In this document: piece by piece, positions 8,455 to 17,437 of the stretch
Position numbering within the stretch: position 1 is the stretch's first letter
How the letters are laid out: each line of letters opens with the position of its first letter
Assembly (NCBI GenBank): GCA_020724465.1
Contig: DYGX01000008.1
Location: forward strand, 62,001-126,000
Direction: 5' to 3'
Source of the DNA: Thermoflexus sp.
GTDB taxonomy: Bacteria > Chloroflexota > Anaerolineae > Aggregatilineales > Aggregatilineaceae
Length of the DNA: 64,000 bases
The notes under the pieces: generated by a model
What the model saw: the letters and a program-made list of their open reading frames with translations, nothing else
The model's database searches: none
Told to the model about the DNA's origin: nothing
Position numbers and translations under genes: made by a program

Positions 8455-9831
8455 TTAGGGTGAGGGTAGTGAGGGAAAACTCTTCTCTGACGGCGCCAGC
8501 CGCAGCCGCAGCGTGACGCGCGTCCCCTGCCCCTCGACGCTGTCCAGCGCGATCGTGCCGCCATAATGCTCGACCATAGCGCGCACCGCTGCCAGCCCGA
8601 TCCCGGTCCCGATCACGCGCGATTTCCGGGCGTTCGAGGCGCGGAAAAACTCTTCGAAGATGCGCGGCAGGTCGTCCGCCGGAATACCCATGCCCGTGTC
8701 TTCCACGGTGACGCTCGCCCATCCCGCCGGGCGGTCCACCACCCAGCGCACCGTCACCTCGCCGCCGGACGGCGTGTATTTGATCGCGTTGTTGATCAGG
8801 TTGCTGAAGACCATGCTCAGCCCCGGATCGGTCGCCAGCACGCACACCGGCTCACCCGGCTGCACCCGGAGCGTCACGGGCTTCTCCTCGGCGAGCGGGC
8901 GCTCGCGCTCGACAGAGTCGGACAGCGCCGCGCCGAGATCGACCGGCTCCAGCGGGCGGCGCGAGAGCGTTGCTTCGCGGCTGGCGGCGTAATCAAGCAG
9001 ATCGTCAATCAGCTCGCGCAGGCCGTCCAGCCGTTCGGCGACGCGCTGGATGATCACCGCCTGGGGCGGCGTCATCTCGTCCAGGTAGCCCTGTTCGACG
9101 GTGCGCACCAGGGCCAGGCTGGACGCAACCGGAGCGCGCAGCTCGTGTGTGGCGGCGCGGGTGAAAGCCGCCTGCGCCTCGCTCATGGCATGGATGCGCG
9201 CCTCGCGCTCGCGCAGGCGCTGCGCCTGCCGGGCGACCAGCTCCGCAACGGTGAGCGCGGTCGTCGTGAAGAAAAACAGCACCGCCAGGATATACTCGCC
9301 CCGGCGGTAGAGGTCGGAGTCCAGACCCAGGCTGTGCAGAGACACATGCGCCAGCGACCCGCTGCTTTCCAGCGCAGCCAGCCCGCCGACCAGCGCCGCC
9401 GCCAGCAGCGCCAGCGCCCGCGCCCCGCGCGGCGCCAGCATCGTCCCCGCCAGCGCGACGTGAATGACGAAGTAGATCAGGGCCGGGCTGGCGATCCCGC
9501 CGGTGAAATGCACCAGCGCGGTCATCGCCGCCCAGTCCAGCGCGATCTGCACCCACAGCGCGCGCCGCATCGCAGACAACGGACGGGCGGGACGCCGCGC
9601 GTCCCACGCCAGGGCGGTGTTATAAGCCAGGACGGCCGCGCCGATGGCAAACAGCGCCCCCCAGGGCAGGTCGATGCCCAGACCCCACCGGGCGATCGCC
9701 GTCGCCAGCAGAATGCTCAGCCCGGCTGCCCACCGCAGCGCGATCAGCAGCCAGGCTGTAGACGGCAGCGCCTCATCCGGCTGCGGGCTGCCGGACAATT
9801 CCGGCCCAGGGGCGGAGCCGTGCCCCTGCAT
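8455..9831 (-). CDS. Membrane sensor histidine kinase at the end of the hydrogenase operon
   Basis: A kinase of about 458 residues. Six hydrophobic segments fill residues 27-200 with little loop, so the sensor is the membrane block itself. A short coiled coil leads to the HisKA motif RAATHELRAPVASS (His at about 229). The ATPase domain shows NLINNAIKYTPSG (N box), VEDTGMGIP (G1) and GTGIGLAAVRAMVEHYGG (G2). A GTG at 9834 abuts the TGA of the upstream response regulator, but the ATG at 9831 sits better behind CCGGAG and is chosen. Its cognate partner is almost certainly the receiver gene that ends 3 bases before it. The stimulus is not known; redox or hydrogen status is a reasonable guess from the operon. 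Confidence 0.9.
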   Translation of the reverse strand: MQGHGSAPGPELSGSPQPDEALPSTAWLLIALRWAAGLSILLATAIARWGLGIDLPWGALFAIGAAVLAYNTALAWDARRPARPLSAMRRALWVQIALDWAAMTALVHFTGGIASPALIYFVIHVALAGTMLAPRGARALALLAAALVGGLAALESSGSLAHVSLHSLGLDSDLYRRGEYILAVLFFFTTTALTVAELVARQAQRLREREARIHAMSEAQAAFTRAATHELRAPVASSLALVRTVEQGYLDEMTPPQAVIIQRVAERLDGLRELIDDLLDYAASREATLSRRPLEPVDLGAALSDSVERERPLAEEKPVTLRVQPGEPVCVLATDPGLSMVFSNLINNAIKYTPSGGEVTVRWVVDRPAGWASVTVEDTGMGIPADDLPRIFEEFFRASNARKSRVIGTGIGLAAVRAMVEHYGGTIALDSVEGQGTRVTLRLRLAPSEKSFPSLPSP

Positions 9832-9834
9832 CAC

Positions 9835-10227
9835 TCACTCCGGCGGGAGCAGCTTGTGGACTTCCTCTAGCAGCCGACGCGGATCGACGGGTTTCTCAAG
9901 GAAGGCCTCGACCGGCAGATAGTCCGAATCGGGCCGGAAGCGTAGCGGTGTGGTTTGGTGCACGGCGGTCACCATCACGATCGGGATGCGGCGCAGGGCT
10001 TCGGGCGCTTCCGGCCCGTGCAGCTCCTGTGCAAGCTGGAACCCGGCTGTGTGGGTGCCCATCATCACGTCGAGGATGATCAGGTCCGGCAGCAGCGACT
10101 TCGCCTTCTCCAGCCCTTCATCTTCATTCAGGGCGTCAATCACCTCGAACCCGGCGCGCTCCAGCGGCAGCCGCATCGCCAGCAGGACGTCGGGATCGTC
10201 GTCAATCACAAGGATTTTCCGCGCCAT
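9835..10227 (-). CDS. Response regulator receiver in the hydrogenase operon
   Basis: A 130-residue single receiver domain. It begins MARKILVIDDDPDVLLAM and has the phosphoacceptor Asp53 in LIILDVMM. An insertion (VHQTTPLRFRPDSDYLPV) sits before the conserved LEKPVDP. There is no DNA-binding output domain. The longer open frame to 10341 was rejected because AGGAG precedes the ATG at 10227 and the extra residues overlap the upstream gene in another frame. It starts 4 bases after the maturation protease stop and its own stop abuts the kinase start. Confidence 0.9.
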   Translation of the reverse strand: MARKILVIDDDPDVLLAMRLPLERAGFEVIDALNEDEGLEKAKSLLPDLIILDVMMGTHTAGFQLAQELHGPEAPEALRRIPIVMVTAVHQTTPLRFRPDSDYLPVEAFLEKPVDPRRLLEEVHKLLPPE

Positions 10228-10231
10228 TCTC

Positions 10232-10717
10232 TTATTCACTCCTGAGTTCGCCCAGCAGGGCATCCACCAGTTGGGGCAGCGCGCGCTCAACCGCCGGGCT
10301 GAGGGGACGATCCCACTCCAGGTGACCGGGCTGCACGCCAAAAATCACGACCTCGGGCGGCAGCATCCCCAGCGTTTCAGCCAGCACCAGCGCGTCGGTC
10401 AGATCGGTCTGGTGCAGCGAGACCGCGCCGCCATGTGGGATCGGGCGCGCCTCGTGCCAGACGAAGCGTCGGATCGCGCCGGGCGCCAGCCCCATCGGCA
10501 CCGCGTCGACCACCACAGCCCGCCGATAGCCGTCCAGCACCGGGATCAGCCCCAGGCCGGCCGTCCCGCCGTCCAGCACCGTCACGCCCGGCGGCAGGTC
10601 CGGATGACCCTGCAGGCGTTGCGCGGCCAGCACGCCGACCGCGTCATCGCCCATCAGCAGGCTGCCAACACCCAGCACCAGCGTGCCGCCAGCGACCGTC
10701 TCCGGCTGATGCGCCAT
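10232..10717 (-). CDS. NiFe-hydrogenase maturation endopeptidase (HybD/HycI family)
   Basis: A 161-residue member of the M52-type family that trims the C-terminal tail of the hydrogenase large subunit after nickel insertion. It has the N-terminal LGVGSLLMGDDAVG. Candidate nickel-sensing ligands are Asp24/25, Asp71 (VVVDAVPMG) and His102 (SLHQTD). It lies directly downstream of the large-subunit gene, whose product still carries a cleavable tail, so substrate and protease are co-expressed. Length is normal for the family. Confidence 0.92.
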   Translation of the reverse strand: MAHQPETVAGGTLVLGVGSLLMGDDAVGVLAAQRLQGHPDLPPGVTVLDGGTAGLGLIPVLDGYRRAVVVDAVPMGLAPGAIRRFVWHEARPIPHGGAVSLHQTDLTDALVLAETLGMLPPEVVIFGVQPGHLEWDRPLSPAVERALPQLVDALLGELRSE

Positions 10718-10773
10718 CGCGCCCTACCCCTCAGCCGCTGGGGCGAGAGCGCGAAGCCCCCGCCCACAGCGCG

Positions 10774-12114
10774 TCATTTGCCCACAAACTCGACGTTGAG
10801 GAAGTGCGTCGAGCACGAGATGCACGGGTCATATGCGCGGACCAGCATCTCCAGCCTGTGCCTGATCACGTCTTCCGGCTCGCTGAGCAGCGTCGGCACC
10901 AGCGCGCGCATATCGCGGTCGATGTTGCCGAGGTTTTGCCCGGTCGGGATCACGCAGTTGGCTTCCTGGATCAGCCCATCCTCGCCGATCTGGTATTCGT
11001 GGAAGAGCACGCCGCGCGGCACATCGACCGCGCCCACGCCCCGCGCTCCCGGCCGCAGCGTGACCGGGGCCGGATCTTCGGGCACAATCCCGCGCTCCAG
11101 GGCCGTGTCCAGCAGCCGGACGACGTCTTCCACACAGTGTACAATCTCGACCACCTGCGCCACACTGTTGTAGTACGGCTTGAAGCAGGGCGCGCTGAGG
11201 CCCAGATGCGCCGCGGCAGCCTGCGCGCGCGGGTGCAGGTGCATGTGCTTGAGATTGAAACGGGCCAGCGCCCCGACCATATAGCTTTCGCGCTGGTGGG
11301 CGGTGTGCTTGGCGGTCGAGTGCACGGCCAGCCGCTCGTTGGTCACCTGGCGGTACTCATCCACCGGGCGCGGCGGGTGATCGGTGCTGCCGATCATGCC
11401 GTCGATGAAGCCGTAGTCGTCCGGCTGGACCAGCGCGACAAACTCGGTTTCGCGCTCGAACTGCGGGTAAGGCAGCGTCGCGAACAGCTCAACGGTAGCG
11501 TCCACATCCGCGCGCAACGCCTCGGCCCGCTCGCGCAGCGCCTCGACCTGCTGGCGGCTGGGGAAGTGCGTGAACCCGCCGACGGTCATCGCGATCGGGT
11601 GGGTATGCCGGCCCGCAAACGCCGCGCACAGCTCGCCAGCGAACTGTTTCATGCGCAGCGCGCGCTTGACAATGTCCGGATGGCTGGTCGCCAGCGGGAT
11701 GACGCTGCCCACGCCGAGGAAGTCGGGCGCGACGAGCATATAGACGTGCAGGATGTGGCTATCGAGCATCTCGCCGTGCATGACCAGCCGCCGCAGCAGC
11801 ACGGTCTGATCGCTGAGCTGGACGCTCAGGGCGCGCTCGGTGGCGCGCAGGCTGGCGGTGGCGTGGCCACAGGCGCAGATGCCGCAGATGCGGCTGGTGA
11901 TGTGCGACGCCTGGGTATAGGGTCGTCCGCGCAGCATCGCCTCGAAGAAGCGCGGTGTCTCGATGATCTCCAGCTCGCAGCGTTCCAGCGTGCCGTTGCG
12001 CACGTCCACCACGATGTTGCCGTGCCCTTCGACGCGCGTGACATGATGCACAGTGATGCGAACCTGCGAGCCGTTCACGGCCTCAGGGGCGGGCTGGGTG
12101 CTTTTCCGGGTCAT
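10774..12114 (-). CDS. hydA: NiFe hydrogenase large (alpha) subunit, group 3b-like
   Basis: A 446-residue catalytic subunit carrying the NiFe site. The L1 motif is RICGICACGH (Cys77, Cys80, His84). The L2 motif at the C-terminus is DPCISCSTH (Cys431, Cys434), followed by a 9-residue tail, FLNVEFVGK, that the maturation protease should remove after His437. RVEGHGNIVVDV near the N-terminus is typical. All four Ni ligands are Cys, so this is not a selenocysteine hydrogenase. The start at 12114 has AAGGAGG before it and follows the small-subunit stop by 4 bases; the longer frame to 12177 would overlap that gene. With HydB/G/D next to it, this is an NAD(P)-linked cytoplasmic hydrogenase/sulfhydrogenase type. 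Confidence 0.94.
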   Translation of the reverse strand: MTRKSTQPAPEAVNGSQVRITVHHVTRVEGHGNIVVDVRNGTLERCELEIIETPRFFEAMLRGRPYTQASHITSRICGICACGHATASLRATERALSVQLSDQTVLLRRLVMHGEMLDSHILHVYMLVAPDFLGVGSVIPLATSHPDIVKRALRMKQFAGELCAAFAGRHTHPIAMTVGGFTHFPSRQQVEALRERAEALRADVDATVELFATLPYPQFERETEFVALVQPDDYGFIDGMIGSTDHPPRPVDEYRQVTNERLAVHSTAKHTAHQRESYMVGALARFNLKHMHLHPRAQAAAAHLGLSAPCFKPYYNSVAQVVEIVHCVEDVVRLLDTALERGIVPEDPAPVTLRPGARGVGAVDVPRGVLFHEYQIGEDGLIQEANCVIPTGQNLGNIDRDMRALVPTLLSEPEDVIRHRLEMLVRAYDPCISCSTHFLNVEFVGK

Positions 12115-12118
12115 CGAT

Positions 12119-12970
12119 TCAAGCCTCCTTCGGCGCGGCAAAGGTGGATGCCGGCAGTACTTCCGCGTCCGCAGCATGCCGACGATGGCCGTTGCCGTTG
12201 ATCTGGCTCAGCGGCGCGTCGGCACCCATCGCCGCGAGCTGGTAGTAGTTGAACATCGTGAACTGCGCGTCGATCTCGACATCGGACAGGCCGTGCCCGC
12301 GCAGAATTTCGCGCATATACGTGAAGTTCGCTTCGGAAATGAAGCCGCGGCAGCCCTCGCAGCCGTCCCCGTGGCTGGGGCAGATCGCATGGCAACCCGC
12401 CCGCGTAATCGGCCCCAGGCAGGGCTTGCCCAGCTTGTTCAGACAGGCGTTTTCGGCCAATTTGCACTCGACGCACAGTGGGTAATCGGGCAGCTTGGGC
12501 TTGCGCCCCTGCAACAGCCGCTGGACGATCCGCACAAACTCCTCGCGGTCGATCGGGCAGCCGGGGATCGCGTAGTCCACCTCGATGACCTCGGAGATGG
12601 GCCGCGCCGGATAGCTCTCGTACAGGTTGCGTCCGGCCTGGCCGTAGACGTAGGTCTGGACGTCTTCGATGGGCCAGCGGTTCTTCATGGCGTTCACACC
12701 GCCCAGGTGCGCGCATGCCCCCAGCGCCACCACGATCATGGCCTGCTGGCGGATGGCGCGCAGGCGCTGCTCGTCGCTCTCGCGCGTGCACGAGCCTTCG
12801 ATGAAAGCGATCTGGTAGTCGTCGCCTTTCTCGCTCATTGCCTCGCGGAACTGCACGATCTCGACCAGATCGAGCAGGCCAAGGTGAGTCTGCAGCGCGT
12901 CGATCACGGTGAGCTGGCAGCCCTCGCAGCTTGTGAAATCAAAGAAGGCGATCTTCGGTTTGGCGAGCAT
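12119..12970 (-). CDS. hydD: NiFe hydrogenase small (delta) subunit
   Basis: A small subunit of about 283 residues that relays electrons through Fe-S clusters from the NiFe site. The N-terminus has FFDFTSCEGCQLTVIDAL (proximal-cluster Cys15 and Cys18). The C-terminal half is Cys-rich (LCVECKLAENACLNKLG, then CHAICPSHGDGCEGC), as in group 3 enzymes. No twin-arginine signal is present, so it is cytoplasmic. ATG 12970 is chosen over GTG 12973 because GGAGG lies 7 bases before it; the ATG overlaps the hydG TGA by one base. Translation of the two is probably coupled. Confidence 0.93.
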   Translation of the reverse strand: MLAKPKIAFFDFTSCEGCQLTVIDALQTHLGLLDLVEIVQFREAMSEKGDDYQIAFIEGSCTRESDEQRLRAIRQQAMIVVALGACAHLGGVNAMKNRWPIEDVQTYVYGQAGRNLYESYPARPISEVIEVDYAIPGCPIDREEFVRIVQRLLQGRKPKLPDYPLCVECKLAENACLNKLGKPCLGPITRAGCHAICPSHGDGCEGCRGFISEANFTYMREILRGHGLSDVEIDAQFTMFNYYQLAAMGADAPLSQINGNGHRRHAADAEVLPASTFAAPKEA

Positions 12971-13851
12971 CACAGCGCCTCCTCAAAAGCCAGCGCCTCG
13001 GCGTAGGTCCAGGCCGGGCCATCCTGGCAGCTATAGCGGTGGTTCACCTGGCAGTGACCGCATTTGCCCACGCCGCATTTCATCCGGCGCTCAAAGCTCA
13101 TCCAGATCTGGTCCGGGGTCAGCCCCTTGCCCAGCAGTTCCATCACCACGAAACGATACATCACCGGAGGTCCGATGGTGACCGCGATGGTCTTGAACGG
13201 GTTGATCTGCACGCGCGGGAACAGGCGCGTGATCACGCCGATGTGCCCCACCCAGCTTTCGTCCGGCCGGTCGACCGTGACGAACAGCTCGATGTCGTCG
13301 CGCTGGCGCCAGGCACGCAGTTCGTCGCGGAACAGGATCTCGGACGGGTTCTTGGCGCCGTAGAGCACGATCAGGCGGCCGTATTCTTCTCGGTTATCCA
13401 GAATCTCGTCGATCAGCGAGCGCGCTGGGGCCATGCCCAGGCCGCCGGGCGCGACCAGCACATCCTTGCCCTTGAAGACTTCCAGCGGGAAGCCGCGTCC
13501 AAACGGGCCGCGGATGCCGATGTAGTCGCCCGGCAGGATGGTGTTGTGGATCACGCTGGTCAGGTCGCCCGCGTTGCGGATACACAGCTTGAAGGTGTCG
13601 AAGGTGCGGCTGGGCGAGGACATCACGCTGATCGGCGCCTCGCCCACGCCGGGAATCGACACCATCACGAACTGGCCGGGCCGGTGACCGAGATTTTGCC
13701 CGCCGGGCAGGCGCACGGTGTACACCTTCTCGAAGGCCGTCTCTGTCTGAACATCGACGACCTGGGCGATGGTTGGCAGGTAAATCGAGCTGTGTCCGTT
13801 GACTGCGCGCGGGGTGGTGGTTGTCGTCAGGTTGCTTGCCATCTCGAACAT
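12970..13851 (-). CDS. hydG: Hydrogenase gamma subunit: FAD/NAD(P)-binding oxidoreductase
   Basis: A 293-residue ferredoxin-reductase-like subunit. The FAD domain has RPGQFVMVSIPGVGEAPISV, and the NAD(P)-binding domain has LVAPGGLGMAPARSLIDEI. A C-terminal 2Fe-2S motif is seen as CGVGKCGHCQVNHRYSCQDG. It passes electrons between NAD(P)H and the hydrogenase. The ATG at 13851 overlaps the end of hydB and is preceded by a weak GGGGG; a second ATG 9 bases later is possible. Order and content match the sulfhydrogenase gamma subunit of archaeal and bacterial group 3b enzymes. Confidence 0.93.
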   Translation of the reverse strand: MFEMASNLTTTTTPRAVNGHSSIYLPTIAQVVDVQTETAFEKVYTVRLPGGQNLGHRPGQFVMVSIPGVGEAPISVMSSPSRTFDTFKLCIRNAGDLTSVIHNTILPGDYIGIRGPFGRGFPLEVFKGKDVLVAPGGLGMAPARSLIDEILDNREEYGRLIVLYGAKNPSEILFRDELRAWRQRDDIELFVTVDRPDESWVGHIGVITRLFPRVQINPFKTIAVTIGPPVMYRFVVMELLGKGLTPDQIWMSFERRMKCGVGKCGHCQVNHRYSCQDGPAWTYAEALAFEEAL

Positions 13852-13852
13852 C

Positions 13853-14932
13853 TTACGCCCCCGTTGCCGAACTGAGATCGATCTGCATCTCGTCATAGAG
13901 CGCGTTGAGGGTGCCGGGGATGGTGATATCCACCAGACACGCGCGCTGGCAGCGACCGCAGCCGGTGCAGCCCGTGATGCCGTGCACCTGCTGGATATAT
14001 TTTCCCTTGCGCATCATGCGGTGCCGCACGCGCGACGCCTTGCTGGCGCGGAAGTTGTGCCCGCCGGCCACCAGTGCGAACTCGCGGAGCTGGCACGAAT
14101 CCCACATCCGGGCGCGCTCACCCTCTTCCATATTCAGCGCCATTTCGTCCTGCACGTCGAAGCAGAAGCAGGTCGGGCAGACATTGGTGCACGAGCCGCA
14201 CGCCAGGCAGCGCTCGCCCAGCGTGTCCCAGATATGTGATCCGTAATTGATCGCCATCAGCGAGGGGATTTGATCCTTGGTCATCTTCAGGCGGTGGCGG
14301 AAGTGCGGCCATTTGGCCGAGAGCGTCTGGCTCAGCCGGCGAATGTCGTCGGTCGTCGCCAGGTGGGCCTCAACGTTCGCCAGCAGCAAGCGCTCGCCTT
14401 TTTCGGTGCCGGTGTCGATCAGGTAGTTGTCGTCTACCGCCGTCATGTGCAGGTCATAGACCGGTGGCGCGGTCAGCGTGCCCATATCCTTGCAGAACGA
14501 CGCGTCATCGCACGGGCGCAGACACTCGATGCCGATGATGTAGGTCTGCTCGCGGCGCGCGCAGTAGTGCTCGTCCTTATACCCCTGCGAAAACACCTTG
14601 TCATAGAGCACGATCCCGTGCATGTCGCAGGTATGCACGCCGAAGATCACGGTTGGCTGCACATCCTGGAAAACCGGCTCGACCTCGATCTGCTGGGCGC
14701 CGTCTTCTGCCTTGCCTGTGCGAAAGGTGAAAAGCGTCTCGCGCTGGGGAAGCAGGTATTTCTTGGGGGGCAGAATGGTGGTGGGATACTCCAGCACCAG
14801 CTCGTCGGCGGAACGGATGTCGGCAAACGCATAGCCGGTCTCCGTGCGGACGGGGCCTACCACCCGGAATCCGGCGCGCAGGTTGTCGACAAACCCCGGC
14901 AGCCGCTCTTTGGGGAGAATGTATAGGCTCAT
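13853..14932 (-). CDS. hydB: Hydrogenase beta subunit: 4Fe-4S protein
   Basis: A 359-residue iron-sulfur subunit, first gene of the operon. It begins MSLYILPKERLPGFVDNL. It ends with two ferredoxin-like cluster motifs, CLACGSCTNVCPTCFC and GCTGCGRCQRACLVDI. In the family it connects the flavin subunit to the small subunit. The start at 14932 has TGGAG before it, and the preceding 71 codons of open frame look non-coding. The 259 bases upstream (14933-15191) hold a GGTTTT/AAAACC palindrome (about 14966-14987) and a TATATC -10-like site, neither strong enough to call. Confidence 0.92.
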   Translation of the reverse strand: MSLYILPKERLPGFVDNLRAGFRVVGPVRTETGYAFADIRSADELVLEYPTTILPPKKYLLPQRETLFTFRTGKAEDGAQQIEVEPVFQDVQPTVIFGVHTCDMHGIVLYDKVFSQGYKDEHYCARREQTYIIGIECLRPCDDASFCKDMGTLTAPPVYDLHMTAVDDNYLIDTGTEKGERLLLANVEAHLATTDDIRRLSQTLSAKWPHFRHRLKMTKDQIPSLMAINYGSHIWDTLGERCLACGSCTNVCPTCFCFDVQDEMALNMEEGERARMWDSCQLREFALVAGGHNFRASKASRVRHRMMRKGKYIQQVHGITGCTGCGRCQRACLVDITIPGTLNALYDEMQIDLSSATGA

Positions 14933-15191
14933 GGTAACTCCACTGTGGGACCACAGGAAAACGGACGGAACTGGGTTTTCAAGAAAAACCGCGACGCTTG
15001 GTTTGATCTGAGGCTCTAACCTCATGATATAGGCTAGCAGGACCTGCGCGCCTGACCAGTGGCGCTTGACGCCCTTAATCGTGACGGAAGGCATATTTGT
15101 GAAAGAAAGCGCAATCAGGCGAGGCTGCGCCGGGCACAAACGCACACGGCCCGGCGCTGGCAGGTGAACAGATGGTGGAGTGGAGGCGCGC

Positions 15192-16241
15192 TCAGTAAGC
15201 GCGTTCGATCAGAAAGGCGGCCAGATGCCGGATCTGCGCCTGGGTCTCGTTTTCGATCCCGGTGCGGTCCAGCGCGGCGAGGGCGCGCTCGTAGTAGCCC
15301 TGGGCGACGCGCCTGGTCGCGGCGGCGGCGCCCACCCGCTCCAGGATCGCCAGCACGGCGGCGATCGCCTCGTCGTCGAGCGTCTCGCGGGCGTAGAGCG
15401 TGCGGAGCGTAGCCTGATCATCGGGGGCGGCCTGCGCAAAGGCGACCAGCACGGGGTACGATTTCTTTTTGTCGCGCAGGTCGCTTTTAGCCGACTTGCC
15501 GGTCAGGGCCTCCTCGCCCCAGATGCCCAGCGCGTCGTCGCGGATCTGGAAGGCGATCCCCAGGTTGCGGGCGAACTCGCTGTAGGCGTCGATCACCGCC
15601 TCGCTGTCGGTGCTGAGCAGCGCGCCGATCCGCGCCGCCGCCTCGATCAGCGTGCCGGATTTGTGGGCGATCATCGTGATGTAGTCGTCCGGCGCGACGT
15701 GCTCGCGCGTTTCAAAATCAATGTCGAGCACCTGCCCCTCGCACGTCCACAGGCACGCCTGAGACAGCGCCTCCACCGCGCGGACGACCTTGAGCGCCGG
15801 GACGCCGCGCCGCAGCAGCCGGGTGATCGCGAGGTTGGACAGCGCGTAAATGCCATCGCCCACGTTGATCGCCTGCGCCTGCCCCCAGCGCGTCCAGACG
15901 GCGGGCCGGTGGCGCCGCTCGACCGAACGATCCATCACGTCGTCGTGGATCAGCGTGAAATTGTGCAGCATCTCCAGGGCGGCGGCAGCGGGCAAGACCG
16001 GGCGGTAATCGCCCCCGACCGCCTGCGCGACCAGAGCCATTAGCAGCGAGCGGATCTTCTTGCCGGTCACGCGCTGGTATTCGGCGTGCGCATCCGGCGG
16101 CAGGTCCCAGCCGAACTGGTAATCCACAATCGCCCACAGCAGCGGGGCAACCGGCCGCTGCTCGGCGCGAATGGCGCGCATCTCGGCGTCGATGGCGGCG
16201 ACGATCGGGCCGAAGGTCGCGTCGTAGGCAAAGGCAGGCAT
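15192..16241 (-). CDS. Polyprenyl (geranylgeranyl-type) diphosphate synthase
   Basis: A 349-residue trans-prenyltransferase that condenses IPP with allylic diphosphates. The first Asp-rich motif is LIHDDVMDRS (Asp100-Asp104) and the second is FQIRDDALG. Both bind the magnesium-diphosphate substrate. TGKKIRSLL at about 60 replaces the usual GGKRxRP. Product length cannot be read safely from the sequence. AAAGGA precedes the ATG. It is divergent from the mevalonate genes, which supply its IPP, so the two transcripts form one isoprenoid locus. Confidence 0.9.
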   Translation of the reverse strand: MPAFAYDATFGPIVAAIDAEMRAIRAEQRPVAPLLWAIVDYQFGWDLPPDAHAEYQRVTGKKIRSLLMALVAQAVGGDYRPVLPAAAALEMLHNFTLIHDDVMDRSVERRHRPAVWTRWGQAQAINVGDGIYALSNLAITRLLRRGVPALKVVRAVEALSQACLWTCEGQVLDIDFETREHVAPDDYITMIAHKSGTLIEAAARIGALLSTDSEAVIDAYSEFARNLGIAFQIRDDALGIWGEEALTGKSAKSDLRDKKKSYPVLVAFAQAAPDDQATLRTLYARETLDDEAIAAVLAILERVGAAAATRRVAQGYYERALAALDRTGIENETQAQIRHLAAFLIERAY

Positions 16242-16346
16242 GCCGGGTCCTTTCCGGGTAAGTCGAGGTTCGCGCTGTCTGTTATCGCACGAGCGGCGCC
16301 GCCGCGCCAGCCCCCCGCGCGGTCGCAGACGGTTTTCTCATACGCT

Positions 16347-16353
16347 TATTATA
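16347..16353. promoter_or_regulatory. Overlapping -10 elements for divergent isoprenoid genes
   Basis: TATTAT reads on the plus strand (16347-16352) and TATAAT on the minus strand (16353-16348), sharing the same AT-rich island in a 179-base GC-rich gap. No consensus -35 is seen on either side, so the call is tentative. Confidence 0.35.
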
Positions 16354-16420
16354 GTCTCCTAATTGCCGACGGCCCGAAACCGATCTACACTCGCTACGGC
16401 AACCGGAAAGGGGACAGACT

Positions 16421-17437
16421 GTGAGCATTTCGCCTCAGCACACGATTCGCGTTTCGGCGCCCGGCAAGCTGATGCTGCTCGGCGAGCACGCGGTGGTCTA
16501 CCGGCGTCCCTGCCTGGCAACGGCGATGGACGCGCGCCTGCATCTGACTCTGAGCCTGGCCGAGCCGGACGACGGCCGCTTCACGATCTTCGCGCCGGAT
16601 GTCGGGGTGGACGGCAGCCAGGGCCGGATCGCCGAGGCGTTCGCGGGCGGGCACGCGCTGGCGCCGGGCACGCGCTTCATCGAAAGCGCGCTGGCAGTCT
16701 TCTACGAGCGCACCGGGATCGCGCACGGATTGACGATCTCCACCCACAGCGACTTTCCCAGCACGCACGGCCTGGGCAGCTCGTCGGCGACTGTGGCCGC
16801 CATGCTGTACGGACTGTCGCGGCTGTTCGACCTTAACCTGGACCCGGATGAGCTTTTCAGCCTGGGGCTGGACGCCGTGCGGCGTGTCCAGCAGCTTGGC
16901 TCCGGCTTCGACCTGGCAACCGCAATCTACGGCGGCACACTTTTCTACGACAACGCGCGCCCGCGCCAGATTTTGTCGCTTAATTCGCCCGCGCTGCCGC
17001 TGGTGGTCGCCTACAGCGGGATCAAAGCGGACACGCCCACCCTTGTCCAGCGGGTCGCGCAGCGGCTGGAGAGCTGGCCGGACGCGACCAACGGCATCTT
17101 CGACGTGATGGCGCACATGGTCAAGGACGCGCGCTGCGCGCTGGAAGATGGAGACTGGGCACGCCTGGGCGAGCTGATGGATATCCAGCACGGGCTGCTG
17201 CACGCGCTGGGCGTCGATACCCAGGCAACGGCACGGCTGGTCTTTGCGGCGCGGGCGGCGGGCGCCTATGGCGCCAAATTGAGCGGCGCGGGCGGCGGCG
17301 ACTGCGTCATCGCCCTGGCGCCTGAGGACCGGCGGGGCGCGATTGAGGCGGCGCTGATCGAGGCGGGCGGCGAGATCATCCGCATCGCACCCCACGCGCC
17401 GGGTGTGCGCGTCGAGGATCAGGAGAGCAGTCCGTGA
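16421..17437 (+). CDS. mvk: Mevalonate kinase (GHMP family)
   Basis: A 338-residue GHMP kinase that phosphorylates mevalonate at C5. Motif 1 is VSAPGKLMLLGEHAVVY, motif 2 is HGLGSSSATVAAML, and motif 3 is GAKLSGAGGGDCVIAL. The GEHAVVY form is characteristic of mevalonate kinase as opposed to homoserine or galactokinase. The start is a GTG with AAAGGGG 8 bases before it. The stop overlaps the decarboxylase start by 4 bases (GTGA), so the two are translationally coupled. Confidence 0.92.
   Translation: MSISPQHTIRVSAPGKLMLLGEHAVVYRRPCLATAMDARLHLTLSLAEPDDGRFTIFAPDVGVDGSQGRIAEAFAGGHALAPGTRFIESALAVFYERTGIAHGLTISTHSDFPSTHGLGSSSATVAAMLYGLSRLFDLNLDPDELFSLGLDAVRRVQQLGSGFDLATAIYGGTLFYDNARPRQILSLNSPALPLVVAYSGIKADTPTLVQRVAQRLESWPDATNGIFDVMAHMVKDARCALEDGDWARLGELMDIQHGLLHALGVDTQATARLVFAARAAGAYGAKLSGAGGGDCVIALAPEDRRGAIEAALIEAGGEIIRIAPHAPGVRVEDQESSP

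Noticed and set aside
10774-12114. Possible selenocysteine NiFe hydrogenase, since sel genes are present
   Set aside because: All four nickel ligands are encoded as Cys and there is no in-frame TGA.
14933-15191. FNR or other redox-regulator site before hydB
   Set aside because: A GGTTTT/AAAACC palindrome exists, but no TTGAT-N4-ATCAA or other clear box.
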